Below, in pieces: positions 48,845 through 57,620 of a stretch of 64,000 nucleotides of DNA; position 1 is the stretch's first letter; the number at the start of each line of letters is the position of its first letter. Under the pieces are notes generated by a model. The model was given only the letters and a program-made list of their open reading frames with translations. It had not been told where the DNA came from and ran no database searches. Where the stretch lies: NCBI RefSeq assembly GCF_009866765.1, contig NZ_CP019431.1, forward strand, positions 3,720,001-3,784,000. The letters are read 5' to 3'. The translations under genes and the position numbers were made by a program. Source of the stretch: Pseudomonas sp. S35. GTDB lineage: Bacteria; Pseudomonadota; Gammaproteobacteria; Pseudomonadales; Pseudomonadaceae.

Positions 48845-49396
48845 ATGAGCTCCCTAAAGAAATACGCGTTTACCCCCACGCTTCCTGCCATAGCCCTGCA
48901 CGACTTCACGCCCAATGCAGAGTTGTTCCGCTACGATTCAAGCGCGCTCCCCACGCACACCCTTCAATCCCTACCCTTCAATGCGGCGCGGCCAGAATCA
49001 AGAACCCTCCCGCCCAAAGCCCCCGACAACACGCCGAATCAGCAGAGCAGTGCCGAACGGCCGCAGTTTTATCCTCAGGATTTCTGGCTACTCACCCAGC
49101 ATGACCGGACACTGGTCAAAGGCAACCTGCGCATAGCACTGACCACCATAGAGTCCGCCTTGATTAAAAAGATGCTGCACCATGAAGAGCGCGTGGTCAG
49201 CAAAGAAGAGCTGATCCGCAATATAGGGCGCGAGCCGGAACAGTACCGAGGGCTGGAGATGTGCCTCAGTCGCCTGCAGGAAAAGTTCAAGCGCGCCAAC
49301 GATGGTGAGCGTCTGTTTCGTGCGGTCAGGAACCGTGGCTATTGCCTTACACAAAAAATAAAAAAACCGCTTGATCAGCACCCTTCGCGTCGATAA
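48845..49396 (+). CDS. Winged-helix DNA-binding protein
   Basis: A 183-residue protein. Residues 1-80 are proline/serine rich and look disordered; residues about 85-175 form an OmpR-like winged helix (NLRIALTTIESALIKKMLHHEERVVSKEELIRNIGREPEQYRGLEMCLSRLQEKFKRANDGERLFRAVRNRGYCLTQ). There is no receiver domain. GGTGGA precedes the ATG at 48845. It is the third gene of the regulator run upstream of the sugar transferase, with a 230-base leader before the latter. Its target is unknown but EPS genes are the nearest candidates. Confidence 0.8.
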   Translation: MSSLKKYAFTPTLPAIALHDFTPNAELFRYDSSALPTHTLQSLPFNAARPESRTLPPKAPDNTPNQQSSAERPQFYPQDFWLLTQHDRTLVKGNLRIALTTIESALIKKMLHHEERVVSKEELIRNIGREPEQYRGLEMCLSRLQEKFKRANDGERLFRAVRNRGYCLTQKIKKPLDQHPSRR

Positions 49397-49545
49397 AAAC
49401 AATAACAAAACGTCACCATTTATCAACAACCCTGCCTATTACCCCACTCTTTACCCGCCCATTTATAACACCCACTTTAATAAGTCAAGATTGACCTTGT
49501 TATAACTCGTCAGCCAATGCCTTCTGTCGTTGATTACTATCAATC

Positions 49546-49574
49546 GGCACGCGCTCGCGCGTGCCTGTTGTTTT
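49546..49574 (+). promoter_or_regulatory. GC-rich hairpin in the leader of the sugar-transferase gene
   Basis: GGCACGCGC-TC-GCGCGTGCC is a perfect 9-bp inverted repeat followed by TGTTGTTTT. It looks like a terminator or attenuator 60-80 bases before the start codon, after the regulator genes. Confidence 0.55.
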
Positions 49575-49626
49575 ATGCGGTTAGTGCGCAACTTGATTAA
49601 ACCCTGTTACCACCGGGAGCAGAACT

Positions 49627-51018
49627 ATGCTGAATAACACTAGAATGCATCGCAACCTGAGCCCCAAGGGTTTGACGTTCTGGGGCCAGTGGACACTGGC
49701 GTCAGGTTTGGTCGTTACGCTGTTATTTATGTTGGTGTTTTTCAAAACTGGACAACTTGAGTATAACTACCGGGTGCTGGCTGCTTTTACGATACTGGCC
49801 TCCCTGCCTGCCTATAGCCTGTGCGATGTCTACAGCAAAAAGGATGATTATGGGGTGGGCCTAGGGCGGCTGTTCATGGGCTGGCTGTTGACAGTGGGCA
49901 TCCTGTTCGTCGTGGGTGTGGCGTGTAATGCCAGTGCAGTGTTCCCCCTGGAAATACTGTTGCTGTGGGCCGCTGTCAGTTATCCGTTGTTGGCGCTGTG
50001 TTACATCCCGCTGCATAGCCTGTCGCGCTATTACCATCGCCAACTTCACCAACGCCATAAGTCATTGATTGTAGGTACAGGCAAACTGGCCGTCGACCTG
50101 GCCCGAACCCTCTCTCGGCAAAAACGCTCGCCCTTGGTTGGGCTGGTCGGCAGCCGCGTGGAAGCTGGCGAGGATGCGCAACCGCAGATACTCGGCGAGC
50201 TGCCGCAATTGCCCCAACTGATCCGCCAGCACGGCATTCGTCGGCTCTACATCACCCACTCACTGCAGGAAGCGACTCACATCGAGGCGTTGTACCTCAA
50301 CCTGCTGGACATCAGCGTGGATGTCATCTGGGTGCCAGACCTCAATAACATGCTGCTGCTCAATCATTGCGTGGCCGAAGTGGACGGACTGCCGGCGATT
50401 TTCCTCAACGAGAGCCCTTTGACCAGCCGCCCCACCGCCGCCCTGAGCAAGTCGCTGTTGGACAAGAGCCTTGCCCTGCTGGCGATCATCGTGCTGAGCC
50501 CGTTGCTGTTGCTGTTCGCCCTGCTGATCAAACTCACCTCGCCCGGCCCGGTGATCTTCAAGCAGGACCGCCACGGCTGGAATGGCGAGGTGATCAAGGT
50601 CTGGAAATTCCGCTCGATGCGTGTCCATGACGACCACGAGGTACGCCAGGCCAGCCGCAACGATTCGCGCATCACACGGGTGGGTCGGTTTATCCGGCGC
50701 ACCTCCATCGATGAGCTGCCGCAGCTGTTCAACGTACTGCAAGGGCATATGGCGCTGGTCGGCCCACGGCCCCACGCGATTGCACACAACGACTACTACT
50801 CGGGGAAAATCCGCGCTTACATGGCGCGCCATCGGATCAAGCCAGGCATTACCGGCCTGGCCCAGGTCAACGGCTGCCGAGGCGAGACCGAAACCCTGGA
50901 GAAGATGCAACAGCGCGTCGATATCGACCTGCGCTACATCAACACCTGGTCGCTGTGGCTGGACATCAAGATTCTGCTGAAGACGCCCTTTACACTGCTG
51001 TCCAAAGACATCTACTGA
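49627..51018 (+). CDS. wcaJ: Undecaprenyl-phosphate glucose phosphotransferase (WcaJ-like)
   Basis: A 463-residue polyprenyl-phosphate hexose-1-phosphate transferase that starts the repeat unit by moving glucose-1-P or galactose-1-P to undecaprenyl phosphate at the inner membrane. The N-terminal half has about four membrane segments and a CoA-binding-like domain (LIVGTGKLAVDLARTLSRQ). The catalytic half carries SPGPVIFKQDRHGWNGEVIKVWKFRSMRVHDD, RRTSIDELPQLFNVLQG and LVGPRPHAIAHNDYY. GGGAG precedes the ATG. It faces the yjbH-like gene, with a REP-type terminator between them. Confidence 0.92.
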   Translation: MLNNTRMHRNLSPKGLTFWGQWTLASGLVVTLLFMLVFFKTGQLEYNYRVLAAFTILASLPAYSLCDVYSKKDDYGVGLGRLFMGWLLTVGILFVVGVACNASAVFPLEILLLWAAVSYPLLALCYIPLHSLSRYYHRQLHQRHKSLIVGTGKLAVDLARTLSRQKRSPLVGLVGSRVEAGEDAQPQILGELPQLPQLIRQHGIRRLYITHSLQEATHIEALYLNLLDISVDVIWVPDLNNMLLLNHCVAEVDGLPAIFLNESPLTSRPTAALSKSLLDKSLALLAIIVLSPLLLLFALLIKLTSPGPVIFKQDRHGWNGEVIKVWKFRSMRVHDDHEVRQASRNDSRITRVGRFIRRTSIDELPQLFNVLQGHMALVGPRPHAIAHNDYYSGKIRAYMARHRIKPGITGLAQVNGCRGETETLEKMQQRVDIDLRYINTWSLWLDIKILLKTPFTLLSKDIY

Positions 51019-51020
51019 CA

Positions 51021-51053
51021 GTGGGTGGGGGCTTGCTCCCTCCCACACTTTTT
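51021..51053. repeat. REP-like palindrome between convergent EPS genes
   Basis: GTGGGTGGGGGCTTGCTCCC followed by TCCCAC forms an imperfect hairpin with TTTTT after it on the plus strand. It likely terminates the sugar-transferase transcript and perhaps the yjbH side. Confidence 0.7.
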
Positions 51054-51063
51054 GACCCACGGT

Positions 51064-53139
51064 CTATTCGGTGATCTTGTCGATGTTCTTGTAGAACAGA
51101 TCACTGTCGCGCCCATCGGTCATCGAATGCAGGGAGTAGGCGCGATTCAAGCGCGCTCCGCCATCACGGGTCAGCGGCGCCCACACCAGGTTGGCGCGGC
51201 GTAGGGTCGACAGGCTCATCAGCTCATCGAACGGAATGGACAAGTACAAGCCTTTGTCGAAACTGCCTTCACCGTACTGTTCGGTCGATGCCGTCGTGCG
51301 AGTGACCCACGCGCCAATCCGCACGCCGTTGTTGAATTCCCGCGACAGATCCAGGGTCGCCCCCCAATCCCTGGCCAGGTAGCGACCGACGCTCAAGGCG
51401 CCCTGCAGATTGAACGGCAACTCGGTATAGCCGGTGACATGCCCGGTGACGGTCCGGTAATCGCGCAGGCTGAAATCCTGCGCGAAACCCCGTTGGCGCA
51501 CGTAGTTAAGGTCGGCGCCCAACGCCCAGCGCTGGCCCAGGGGCCGATACAGCACTTCGCTGCCGACACCGGCGTACATCGATTCGAGCAGCCCACCGTA
51601 GACCATCCCGTACACATCCTGGTCCAACTGCACCGCATGGCTGAGCTGGAAGGTCGGCAGGGTCACATCGGAGGCGGTCATGTACTGGCGCAGGTCGGTA
51701 CGCACACGGGGAAGGCCGCTGGGCGCGTCGTAGGTGAACCCGTCGTAGTTGTTCAGCAGGTTGACGCTGAGCAGGCCGCTCCACCATGTGTTGCGGGTGA
51801 AGCGATACTCGCCGTCGAAGTCGGCCGAAACCTGGTAGAGCAAGCCATCCGGCCCGCCGACGTTCTGCTTGTAGCCAAGGCCTGCGCCGTAGGTGAAGGG
51901 TTTCGGGGGTTGGGTATAGAGCACCGTCTGCGTACGGTTGCTGGCACGGTTGACCTCCACCTGGCGGTGCAGGGTCTGCACCTGCTCACGATTGTTGGCC
52001 ACCTCGCGAAACGTTTCGCGCGGCACGCTGGTTTCTTCTATCGGCAGGGCGTAGCGCTCGCTGACTAGGGTGAACCAATCGATCTGGTCATTGACGCTGT
52101 TATCCAGGATCCGACTGGCACGTCCCACCGCCTTGGCGCTGTAGAAGTAGCGCTGCTGTTCGCCGTACACCACCAACTCCGTCCCGCGCCGGGCAATACG
52201 TCGGACGTTGTAGCCGGCATTGTCATGCAGGCGTTTGGATACGTCGGCCCAGTTGACCTCGCCCATCGGCGTGGTGGGTGCCTTGGCTGGCAACTTGGGT
52301 GCCGGTGGATCGTAGGTTTTGAGCGGTGCTGTGCGACTGACGAAATTGGTGTGCAGGGTGATGCCGAACATGGCGGTGTTGCCGCGCTCCCAGGCCGCGC
52401 TCAAATCGACAGAATCGGCCAGTTTGTAAACCAGGCCCAGGTTGACCGGCGAGTCCTGGCGCAGCGGGTTGTCACGGGGCTCGCTCTGGTAGTCGTTGCC
52501 CTCGTACTCCAGCTTGAGGCTCAGCGGCGCCCAGGGCGTCTGGTAAGCGATACCGCCGAAAAGCGCGGGCCGGCCGCGAAAGTAGCCGTTGGAAAAACTG
52601 CCGGAGCCTTCGGCGGTGGGCCGTTCGTTGAAACGATCATCCAACACGCCCAAGGGGTTGCCGAGGTCGCCGCGACTGCCCAGGTAACCCCAGGCGATGC
52701 CGGCACTGAAATCCACATCGCCATAGCGCTTGTTGGCCACCAGGTACTCGCTGGAAAACAAACCGGTGCCGCCCAGGTCCATGAAGCCCAGCGCCACCTC
52801 TGGCAGCCAGTGGCTCTCCTGATGCACACGGACTTTGGCGTCGACGGCCTTGTCTTTATAGCTCTGGCCCCCGCTGAACGACTCGGCGCCATAGGGGCGG
52901 TTGGTAATCGCCGTGTAGCGGAAAGTGCCCTCCAGCCAGTCCAGCGGTTGCGCCGAAAAACTGTAGCGACTGTAAGGTTCGGTGCGGTTGGCGTTGACGC
53001 TCAGCTCGCCGGCGGGCGCCATGCGGGCGGTCGGGGTTTGCAGCAGCCCGACGCCGCCGAAATCGCTTTGGGTGTAACGGGGATCGCCATGCGCGACGCC
53101 ACAAGGCACCAGCAGCACGGCCGCAATACATAATTTCAA
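51064..53139 (-). CDS. yjbH: YjbH/GfcD-like outer-membrane polysaccharide-associated protein
   Basis: A 691-residue DUF940-type protein. The signal peptide is about (M)KLCIAAVLLVPCGVAHG; the mature chain has RYTQSDFGGVGLLQTPTARMAPAG, the family opening, and many alternating beta segments (GYKQNVGGPDGLLYQVSADFDGEYRF) that suggest an outer-membrane barrel. In E. coli the yjbEFGH and gfcABCDE genes act in exopolysaccharide/group 4 capsule assembly. The frame starts with TTG at 53139 (TTGAAATTATG), overlapping the gfcC-like stop by four bases with GAGG upstream; an uncommon start but the best placed. It is the last gene of the operon. Confidence 0.88.
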   Translation of the reverse strand: MKLCIAAVLLVPCGVAHGDPRYTQSDFGGVGLLQTPTARMAPAGELSVNANRTEPYSRYSFSAQPLDWLEGTFRYTAITNRPYGAESFSGGQSYKDKAVDAKVRVHQESHWLPEVALGFMDLGGTGLFSSEYLVANKRYGDVDFSAGIAWGYLGSRGDLGNPLGVLDDRFNERPTAEGSGSFSNGYFRGRPALFGGIAYQTPWAPLSLKLEYEGNDYQSEPRDNPLRQDSPVNLGLVYKLADSVDLSAAWERGNTAMFGITLHTNFVSRTAPLKTYDPPAPKLPAKAPTTPMGEVNWADVSKRLHDNAGYNVRRIARRGTELVVYGEQQRYFYSAKAVGRASRILDNSVNDQIDWFTLVSERYALPIEETSVPRETFREVANNREQVQTLHRQVEVNRASNRTQTVLYTQPPKPFTYGAGLGYKQNVGGPDGLLYQVSADFDGEYRFTRNTWWSGLLSVNLLNNYDGFTYDAPSGLPRVRTDLRQYMTASDVTLPTFQLSHAVQLDQDVYGMVYGGLLESMYAGVGSEVLYRPLGQRWALGADLNYVRQRGFAQDFSLRDYRTVTGHVTGYTELPFNLQGALSVGRYLARDWGATLDLSREFNNGVRIGAWVTRTTASTEQYGEGSFDKGLYLSIPFDELMSLSTLRRANLVWAPLTRDGGARLNRAYSLHSMTDGRDSDLFYKNIDKITE

Positions 53140-53903
53140 GGCGTGACCTCAGCCAGGGGTTGGGTGGCAAGAAACTCGGCCAGTTGCTGATTGAGTTCAG
53201 GGGTGGGCGGCTCCAGATCATCGTTGCGGATCGGCACCAGCAGCGTGCTGCCAGGCGCAGGCGGGTTGCCCTCCTCGTGGTTCCAGGGGGCGGTGCCCAG
53301 GCGCGTGACGTGGCCGTCGGGTTGGATCAGCCACAGGTAGTCGGTATCGGCCTGCGCCGAGGACGGGCAGGCACGCAGGTAGTCCTGTGCCAGGCGCAGC
53401 GGCTGGAACGCCAGGCTGCAGGGCTCTGCGACCGCCCCCAGCACCTGCACACGCTCGGGCCTCGGAGGGTAGATCAGGCGGTCGCCGTCGGTCACGAGCG
53501 GGTTGGGTGCAAAGCCCGCTTCCACCGCCACAGGATCGAGCATCGCCACCTCGCGGCCCGTCACCGGCAGCGCCTGTACCTGTTGATAGAGCTGAGCCGC
53601 CGCATGTGCCCGCCCTTCTCGCCCGGCGGCCAGCGCGGCCCGGCGAAGGCTCTCCAGGTCAAACAACACACCGGCCTTGAGCCGTGTCTGTTGCGCCAGC
53701 AACGGTTGGCGCAACCAGGCAGCGCCCAACCAATAACCCTGTGCATCCGGTTGCGACGCGGTGATCACATCGAGCAGGCGGGCCTCGGGTTGCAAAGGCA
53801 TGGCGCCGGCACTGCGCACCTCGCCACTGACCGTCATTGCAGCCGGACACACACTCGCGCAACTGCACAACAGCACCAGCGCGCCGAGTCTTGGAAGTGT
53901 CAT
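53136..53903 (-). CDS. yjbG: YjbG/GfcC-like capsule biosynthesis protein
   Basis: A 255-residue exported protein (signal peptide MTLPRLGALVLLCSCASVCP to AA) of the GfcC family. Typical features are ASQPDAQGYWLGAAWLRQPLLAQQTRLKAGVLFDLE near 50-85 and a second ubiquitin-like fold near DGDRLIYPPRPERVQVLGAV. GfcC-type proteins are periplasmic and are thought to act with Wza-like channels. The start codon overlaps the yjbF-like stop (ATGA), and the end overlaps yjbH, so the three are coupled. Confidence 0.87.
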   Translation of the reverse strand: MTLPRLGALVLLCSCASVCPAAMTVSGEVRSAGAMPLQPEARLLDVITASQPDAQGYWLGAAWLRQPLLAQQTRLKAGVLFDLESLRRAALAAGREGRAHAAAQLYQQVQALPVTGREVAMLDPVAVEAGFAPNPLVTDGDRLIYPPRPERVQVLGAVAEPCSLAFQPLRLAQDYLRACPSSAQADTDYLWLIQPDGHVTRLGTAPWNHEEGNPPAPGSTLLVPIRNDDLEPPTPELNQQLAEFLATQPLAEVTP

Positions 53904-54553
53904 GGGGCATCCTTGCGGGTGGGTTGCAGTTGGGTGATGGTCAAGGTCAGGCTGGGTGTGAGGTGCTGTTCGCTGTGCACGATAAAACCGTCTTCAGGGT
54001 CGACCCAGTAGCGGTTGCGCCCATGGAAACCAGCCGCTTCGATCTCTTCGTCCACCCGCAACAAGGCATAGGACTTGTCGAGAATGTCGAGCGTCTCCAT
54101 GCCCATGCGCGTCATGCGACTATGGACCGTCACGCCCAGCCGATAGCCCTCCATCACGTCGATCTGCCGTGTGCTGCGATAGCCGTCCGGCACACGATGC
54201 AGCCCCTGCTGGAACGGTGATTGGCCCTGCCAGCGCGTGCCATTCAGGTCCGTCCCCAGGCCTACCGTGCGTACCACCAACCCGTCGCGCAGCAGCAACA
54301 CCTGCTTGCCGGCGGCGACCCAGAATTGCAGGTCGCCACGCTGGCGAATCAGCGCCATCACCCCTTCGCTCGATACCGTGCCGACCTTTATCTGGGGGAA
54401 CGGCACGGCGTCCACCTGAGCTTGCGTCAACACCAGCGGCGCCGGCCCGGTCACGGCCGCCTTGAAGGTATCGAGGGAGGCGTTCATCAATGGATTGCAG
54501 CCAGCCAACATCCATGACACGACCATGCAGGTCGCAACTTTCAGACTGTTCAC
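53900..54553 (-). CDS. yjbF: YjbF/GfcB-like lipoprotein
   Basis: A 217-residue lipoprotein: the lipobox MLAGC at residues 15-19 would give an acylated Cys19. The mature chain shows the family features VGTVSSEGVMALIRQRGDLQFWVAAGKQVLLLRDGLVVRTVGLG and YWVDPEDGFIVHSEQHLTP. GfcB/YjbF proteins are outer-membrane lipoproteins required for polysaccharide secretion in the group 4 capsule system. It follows the wza-like gene after 12 bases and overlaps yjbG. Confidence 0.87.
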   Translation of the reverse strand: MNSLKVATCMVVSWMLAGCNPLMNASLDTFKAAVTGPAPLVLTQAQVDAVPFPQIKVGTVSSEGVMALIRQRGDLQFWVAAGKQVLLLRDGLVVRTVGLGTDLNGTRWQGQSPFQQGLHRVPDGYRSTRQIDVMEGYRLGVTVHSRMTRMGMETLDILDKSYALLRVDEEIEAAGFHGRNRYWVDPEDGFIVHSEQHLTPSLTLTITQLQPTRKDAP

Positions 54554-54565
54554 GCAGGTTCCACC

Positions 54566-55678
54566 CTATCGGCTGCTGGCTTCGCTCAGGTTGTTCTGAG
54601 TGGAGGCGCCAATGCCGATGATCGAAGCGGACGGCACCAACTGGCTGATAAAGCGGTTCCAGCGCGTGATATTCGCGGGGCCCACAAACACCACATCCTG
54701 AGGCTGCACATCAAAGCGCGTGGCCAGGGCCATAGCCGAGGGCGATGCGGCTTCAAGCTGGAACACCTTGGCCGGCTCCACATCGATATTCTGCGCGCCG
54801 CGGATCACGTAGATGGCGTCGGCATTCGAGGTGTTCTGGTTGACCCCACCCACCGAGCCCAACACGTCAGAGAGGTTCATGCTGCGGGTCTTGAAACTCA
54901 GCGCACGGGGTTGCATGACCTCGCCCATCACATAGATGCGCTTGCGGTCGTTGTAGGCCAGGTACAACTGGTCGCCGTCCTTGAGGTAAACCTCGTTCAA
55001 GCGTGACGCATCAAGGTTGAGCGTATCCAGGTCCAGGCTGTAGCGCTTGCCGCCGCGGGTGAGCGTGAGGTTGGACAGGTCGGCGTTGATCGGGTCGATA
55101 CCGGCAACACCAAGGGCTTCACTCACGTTCATCGCAATGGTGGTGATCGGCACCGGGCCCGCCTTGACCACCGCGCCGCTGATCACCACTTTCTGGCTGG
55201 CAAAGCGCAACACGCTGACGTCCACCTGGGGGCTGTCGATGTACTGGCGCAGCTTGTCGGTGATCTCGCTGCGCAACGCTTCAATGCTGCGGCCTTTGGC
55301 AACCACTTCACCCACATAGGGATAAAACAGATTGCCCTCGGGGCTGACCAGCCGGCCATTGGCATCGATCTGCTGTTGCGGGCCTGACGGCGCGGTGAGT
55401 TCCGGGTGATCCCACACGGTGATATACAGCGCATCATTGGCGCCGATCAAATACGGGCCGGGTTTATAACTCAAGAGTTCCGCCGGGATGGAGTAAGGCA
55501 CTTGGGTGGCGGCATCCATCGCCAATAACTTGGGCGTAATCGCAATTAAATCCACACGACTGTTTCCAGCCCCACCCTCTTCAGCCAAGGCCGCAGTGTC
55601 CATATATTGACCCGGTGCAAACATACAGCCTTGCAATAAGGCCGCGGCCAAGACGGCCATAGAAAAAATACGCATCAT
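54566..55678 (-). CDS. wza: Wza-like polysaccharide export lipoprotein (GfcE-like)
   Basis: About 370 residues. A lipobox (AAALLQGC) gives the acylated Cys near residue 18. The Poly_export and SLBB domains are visible: PGPYLIGANDALYITVWDHPELTAP, NGRLVSPEGNLFYPYVGEVVAKGRS, VVISGAVVKAGPVPITTIAMNVSEAL and RIYVMGEVMQPRALSFKTRSMNLSDVLGSVGGVNQNTS. It would form the octameric outer-membrane channel through which the polymer leaves. The ATG at 55678 is chosen from three nearby Mets. An apparent terminator lies between the gfcA-like gene and this one. Confidence 0.92.
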   Translation of the reverse strand: MMRIFSMAVLAAALLQGCMFAPGQYMDTAALAEEGGAGNSRVDLIAITPKLLAMDAATQVPYSIPAELLSYKPGPYLIGANDALYITVWDHPELTAPSGPQQQIDANGRLVSPEGNLFYPYVGEVVAKGRSIEALRSEITDKLRQYIDSPQVDVSVLRFASQKVVISGAVVKAGPVPITTIAMNVSEALGVAGIDPINADLSNLTLTRGGKRYSLDLDTLNLDASRLNEVYLKDGDQLYLAYNDRKRIYVMGEVMQPRALSFKTRSMNLSDVLGSVGGVNQNTSNADAIYVIRGAQNIDVEPAKVFQLEAASPSAMALATRFDVQPQDVVFVGPANITRWNRFISQLVPSASIIGIGASTQNNLSEASSR

Positions 55679-55706
55679 AGTGTTGAGACACTCGCGATAG
55701 TCGACA

Positions 55707-55746
55707 AGAAAAAAAGACCACTTGGGCGGGGAATCCAAGCGGTCTT
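55707..55746 (-). terminator. Intrinsic terminator/attenuator between gfcA-like and wza-like genes
   Basis: Read leftward, AAGACCGCTTGG, a nine-base loop and CCAAGTGGTCTT form a 12-bp stem with one G-U pair, followed by TTTTTT. Its position 20 bases after the small gene's stop suggests partial termination, giving more of the small protein than of the export genes. Confidence 0.75.
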
Positions 55747-55765
55747 AAAAGCGCAAGGTAAGCAA

Positions 55766-56005
55766 CTAGTTGCTGGTACCCGTGGTGCCGGTGGTGCCGG
55801 TGGTACCCGTGGTGGTGCCGCCATTGGAGCTGCCGCCGCTGTTTGAAGCAGCCGCAACACCCGCCACCAGGGCAGCGCCGACCAACAGCGTCTGGCCAAC
55901 CGTCACGGTTCCGACCACTGCGGTATCAAGCCCCAACGGGGTCTCGGCGGCCATCGCCGAAGCACTCAAGATACTGAGCGCCATAATGGCCAGTGATTTT
56001 CTCAT
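55766..56005 (-). CDS. Small Gly/Thr-rich GfcA/YjbE-like protein
   Basis: A 79-residue protein with signal peptide MRKSLAIMALSILSASAMAA and a hydrophobic segment VGQTLLVGAALVAGVAAAS. The C-terminus is a low-complexity Gly/Ser/Thr tract (SNSGGSSNGGTTTGTTGTTG). This matches the small threonine-rich YjbE/GfcA proteins that open the yjb/gfc operons. AAGGAG lies before the ATG. It is the first gene after the 180-base promoter region, and a terminator follows it. Role in EPS is inferred from synteny. Confidence 0.82.
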   Translation of the reverse strand: MRKSLAIMALSILSASAMAAETPLGLDTAVVGTVTVGQTLLVGAALVAGVAAASNSGGSSNGGTTTGTTGTTGTTGTSN

Positions 56006-56094
56006 TTCAGACTCCTTATCATCATTGAGTAGGCAAACCGATAGTGCCACCCAACTAAACAGCACACCAGACGGATAACTTTTAACACCCTTAG

Positions 56095-56163
56095 TTTAAA
56101 ATAACGTTTTGTCGACCAAGCCCCCAGTCTTCAACGTATCGCGCCTCGGAACGTTATTTTAAA
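56095..56163. promoter_or_regulatory. 14-bp perfect inverted repeat upstream of gfc/yjb operon
   Basis: TTTAAAATAACGTT (56095-56108) and AACGTTATTTTAAA (56150-56163) are exact complements separated by 41 bases. The AAAATAACGT core recurs upstream of the pseudo-receiver regulator gene. It lies in the 180-base gap between manC and the gfcA-like gene, about 90 bases before the latter. Confidence 0.6.
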
Positions 56164-56185
56164 TGTTATTAATTGTCGGAAAACA

Positions 56186-57595
56186 TCACGCCCTGCCGTA
56201 CTTGTCTTCAAAGCGCACGATATCGTCTTCACCCAAGTAAGAACCCGACTGCACCTCGATCAGTTCCAGCGGGATGACCCCTGGGTTTTCCAACGCGTGC
56301 ACCTGGCCAATGGGGATATAGGTCGACTGGTTTTCCGCCACCAGATAGGTCTGCTCGCCATTGGTGACCTTGGCCGTACCGCTGACCACAATCCAGTGTT
56401 CGGCCCGGTGGTGATGCATTTGCACCGACAACTTGGCTCCCGGCTTCACGGTGATGCGCTTGACCTGATAGCGCGGACCATTGTCCACCGAATCGTACAT
56501 GCCCCACGGCCGGTACACTTCGCGATGGTTGAGATGCTCCTGTCGCCCGGCCTGCTTGAGCAGGTCGACAATGCCCTTGACCTGCTGCACCTGATCCTTG
56601 TGCGCTACCAGCACGGCGTCCTTGGTTTCTACGATGACAAGGTCCCGTACGCCCACCGTTGCCACCAGCCGGCTGTCGGCGTGCACGTAGGTGTCGCGGG
56701 TGTCCAGGGTCAGCCCGTCGCCGCGTATCACGTTGCCGCTGGCATCTTTGCCACTCGCTTCCCACAGCGCCGACCACGAGCCGATATCGCTCCAGCCGGC
56801 CTGCAACGGCACCATCACCGCGTCGTCGGTTTTTTCCATCACGGCGTAGTCGATGGAGTCATCCGGGCAGGCGGCGAAGGTGGCGGCATGCACGCGGGTG
56901 AACGGCAGGTCCTGACTGCCGCCTTCCAGGGCGGCACGGCAGGCTTGGAGGATGGCCGGCTGGAAACGCTCCAGTTCTTCCAGGTAACGGCTGGCGCTGA
57001 ACATGAACATGCCGCTGTTCCAGTAATACCCGGCGCTGGCCACATACGCCGCAGCGGTGGCAGCGTCCGGCTTCTCGACAAAGCGCTTGACCCGATAACC
57101 GCCCTCGCCCATCGCCGCCCCCTGCTCGATGTAGCCGTAGCCGGTGTGAGCGCTGGTGGGGTTGATACCGAACGTCACCAACTTGCCGTCCTGGGCGAGC
57201 GGCAGTGCCACTTCCAGGCTGGCATGAAAGGCCGGGATGTCGTCGATCAGATGGTCTGCCGCCAGCACCAGCAAGATCGGGTCCTGGTGTTCAGCAAGCG
57301 CCTTGCAGGCCGCCAGGGCAATGGCCGGCGCAGTGTTGCGCCCCACCGGTTCCAACAGGATGCTGGCGTGCTCCATGCCCAGATGACGCAATTGCTCGGC
57401 CACCAGGAAGCGGTGTTGTTCATTGCAGATCAACTGCGGCAACGCCACGTTCGCACCGGTCAATCGGGTGATGGTCTGTTGCAACATCGACAGGTGCGCA
57501 TCGGTCAGGCGCAGGAACTGCTTGGGGTTCAGTTGCCGCGAGAGCGGCCACAGGCGCGACCCCGAACCGCCTGCCATGATCACGGGTAATAACAT
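56186..57595 (-). CDS. manC: Mannose-1-phosphate guanylyltransferase/mannose-6-phosphate isomerase
   Basis: A 469-residue type II PMI. The N-terminal nucleotidyltransferase has [28 protein letters not shown]; the C-terminal cupin has the isomerase signature [46 protein letters not shown]. It makes GDP-mannose from mannose-6-phosphate via mannose-1-phosphate, the precursor for Gmd here. It is the ManC/AlgA/CpsB family. The start is the ATG at 57595; an upstream frame extension is from the gmm gene in another frame. A 25-base gap separates it from gmm. Confidence 0.94.
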   Translation of the reverse strand: MLLPVIMAGGSGSRLWPLSRQLNPKQFLRLTDAHLSMLQQTITRLTGANVALPQLICNEQHRFLVAEQLRHLGMEHASILLEPVGRNTAPAIALAACKALAEHQDPILLVLAADHLIDDIPAFHASLEVALPLAQDGKLVTFGINPTSAHTGYGYIEQGAAMGEGGYRVKRFVEKPDAATAAAYVASAGYYWNSGMFMFSASRYLEELERFQPAILQACRAALEGGSQDLPFTRVHAATFAACPDDSIDYAVMEKTDDAVMVPLQAGWSDIGSWSALWEASGKDASGNVIRGDGLTLDTRDTYVHADSRLVATVGVRDLVIVETKDAVLVAHKDQVQQVKGIVDLLKQAGRQEHLNHREVYRPWGMYDSVDNGPRYQVKRITVKPGAKLSVQMHHHRAEHWIVVSGTAKVTNGEQTYLVAENQSTYIPIGQVHALENPGVIPLELIEVQSGSYLGEDDIVRFEDKYGRA

Positions 57596-57620
57596 TGGAG
57601 CGTCCTCGGGAAACACAGGG

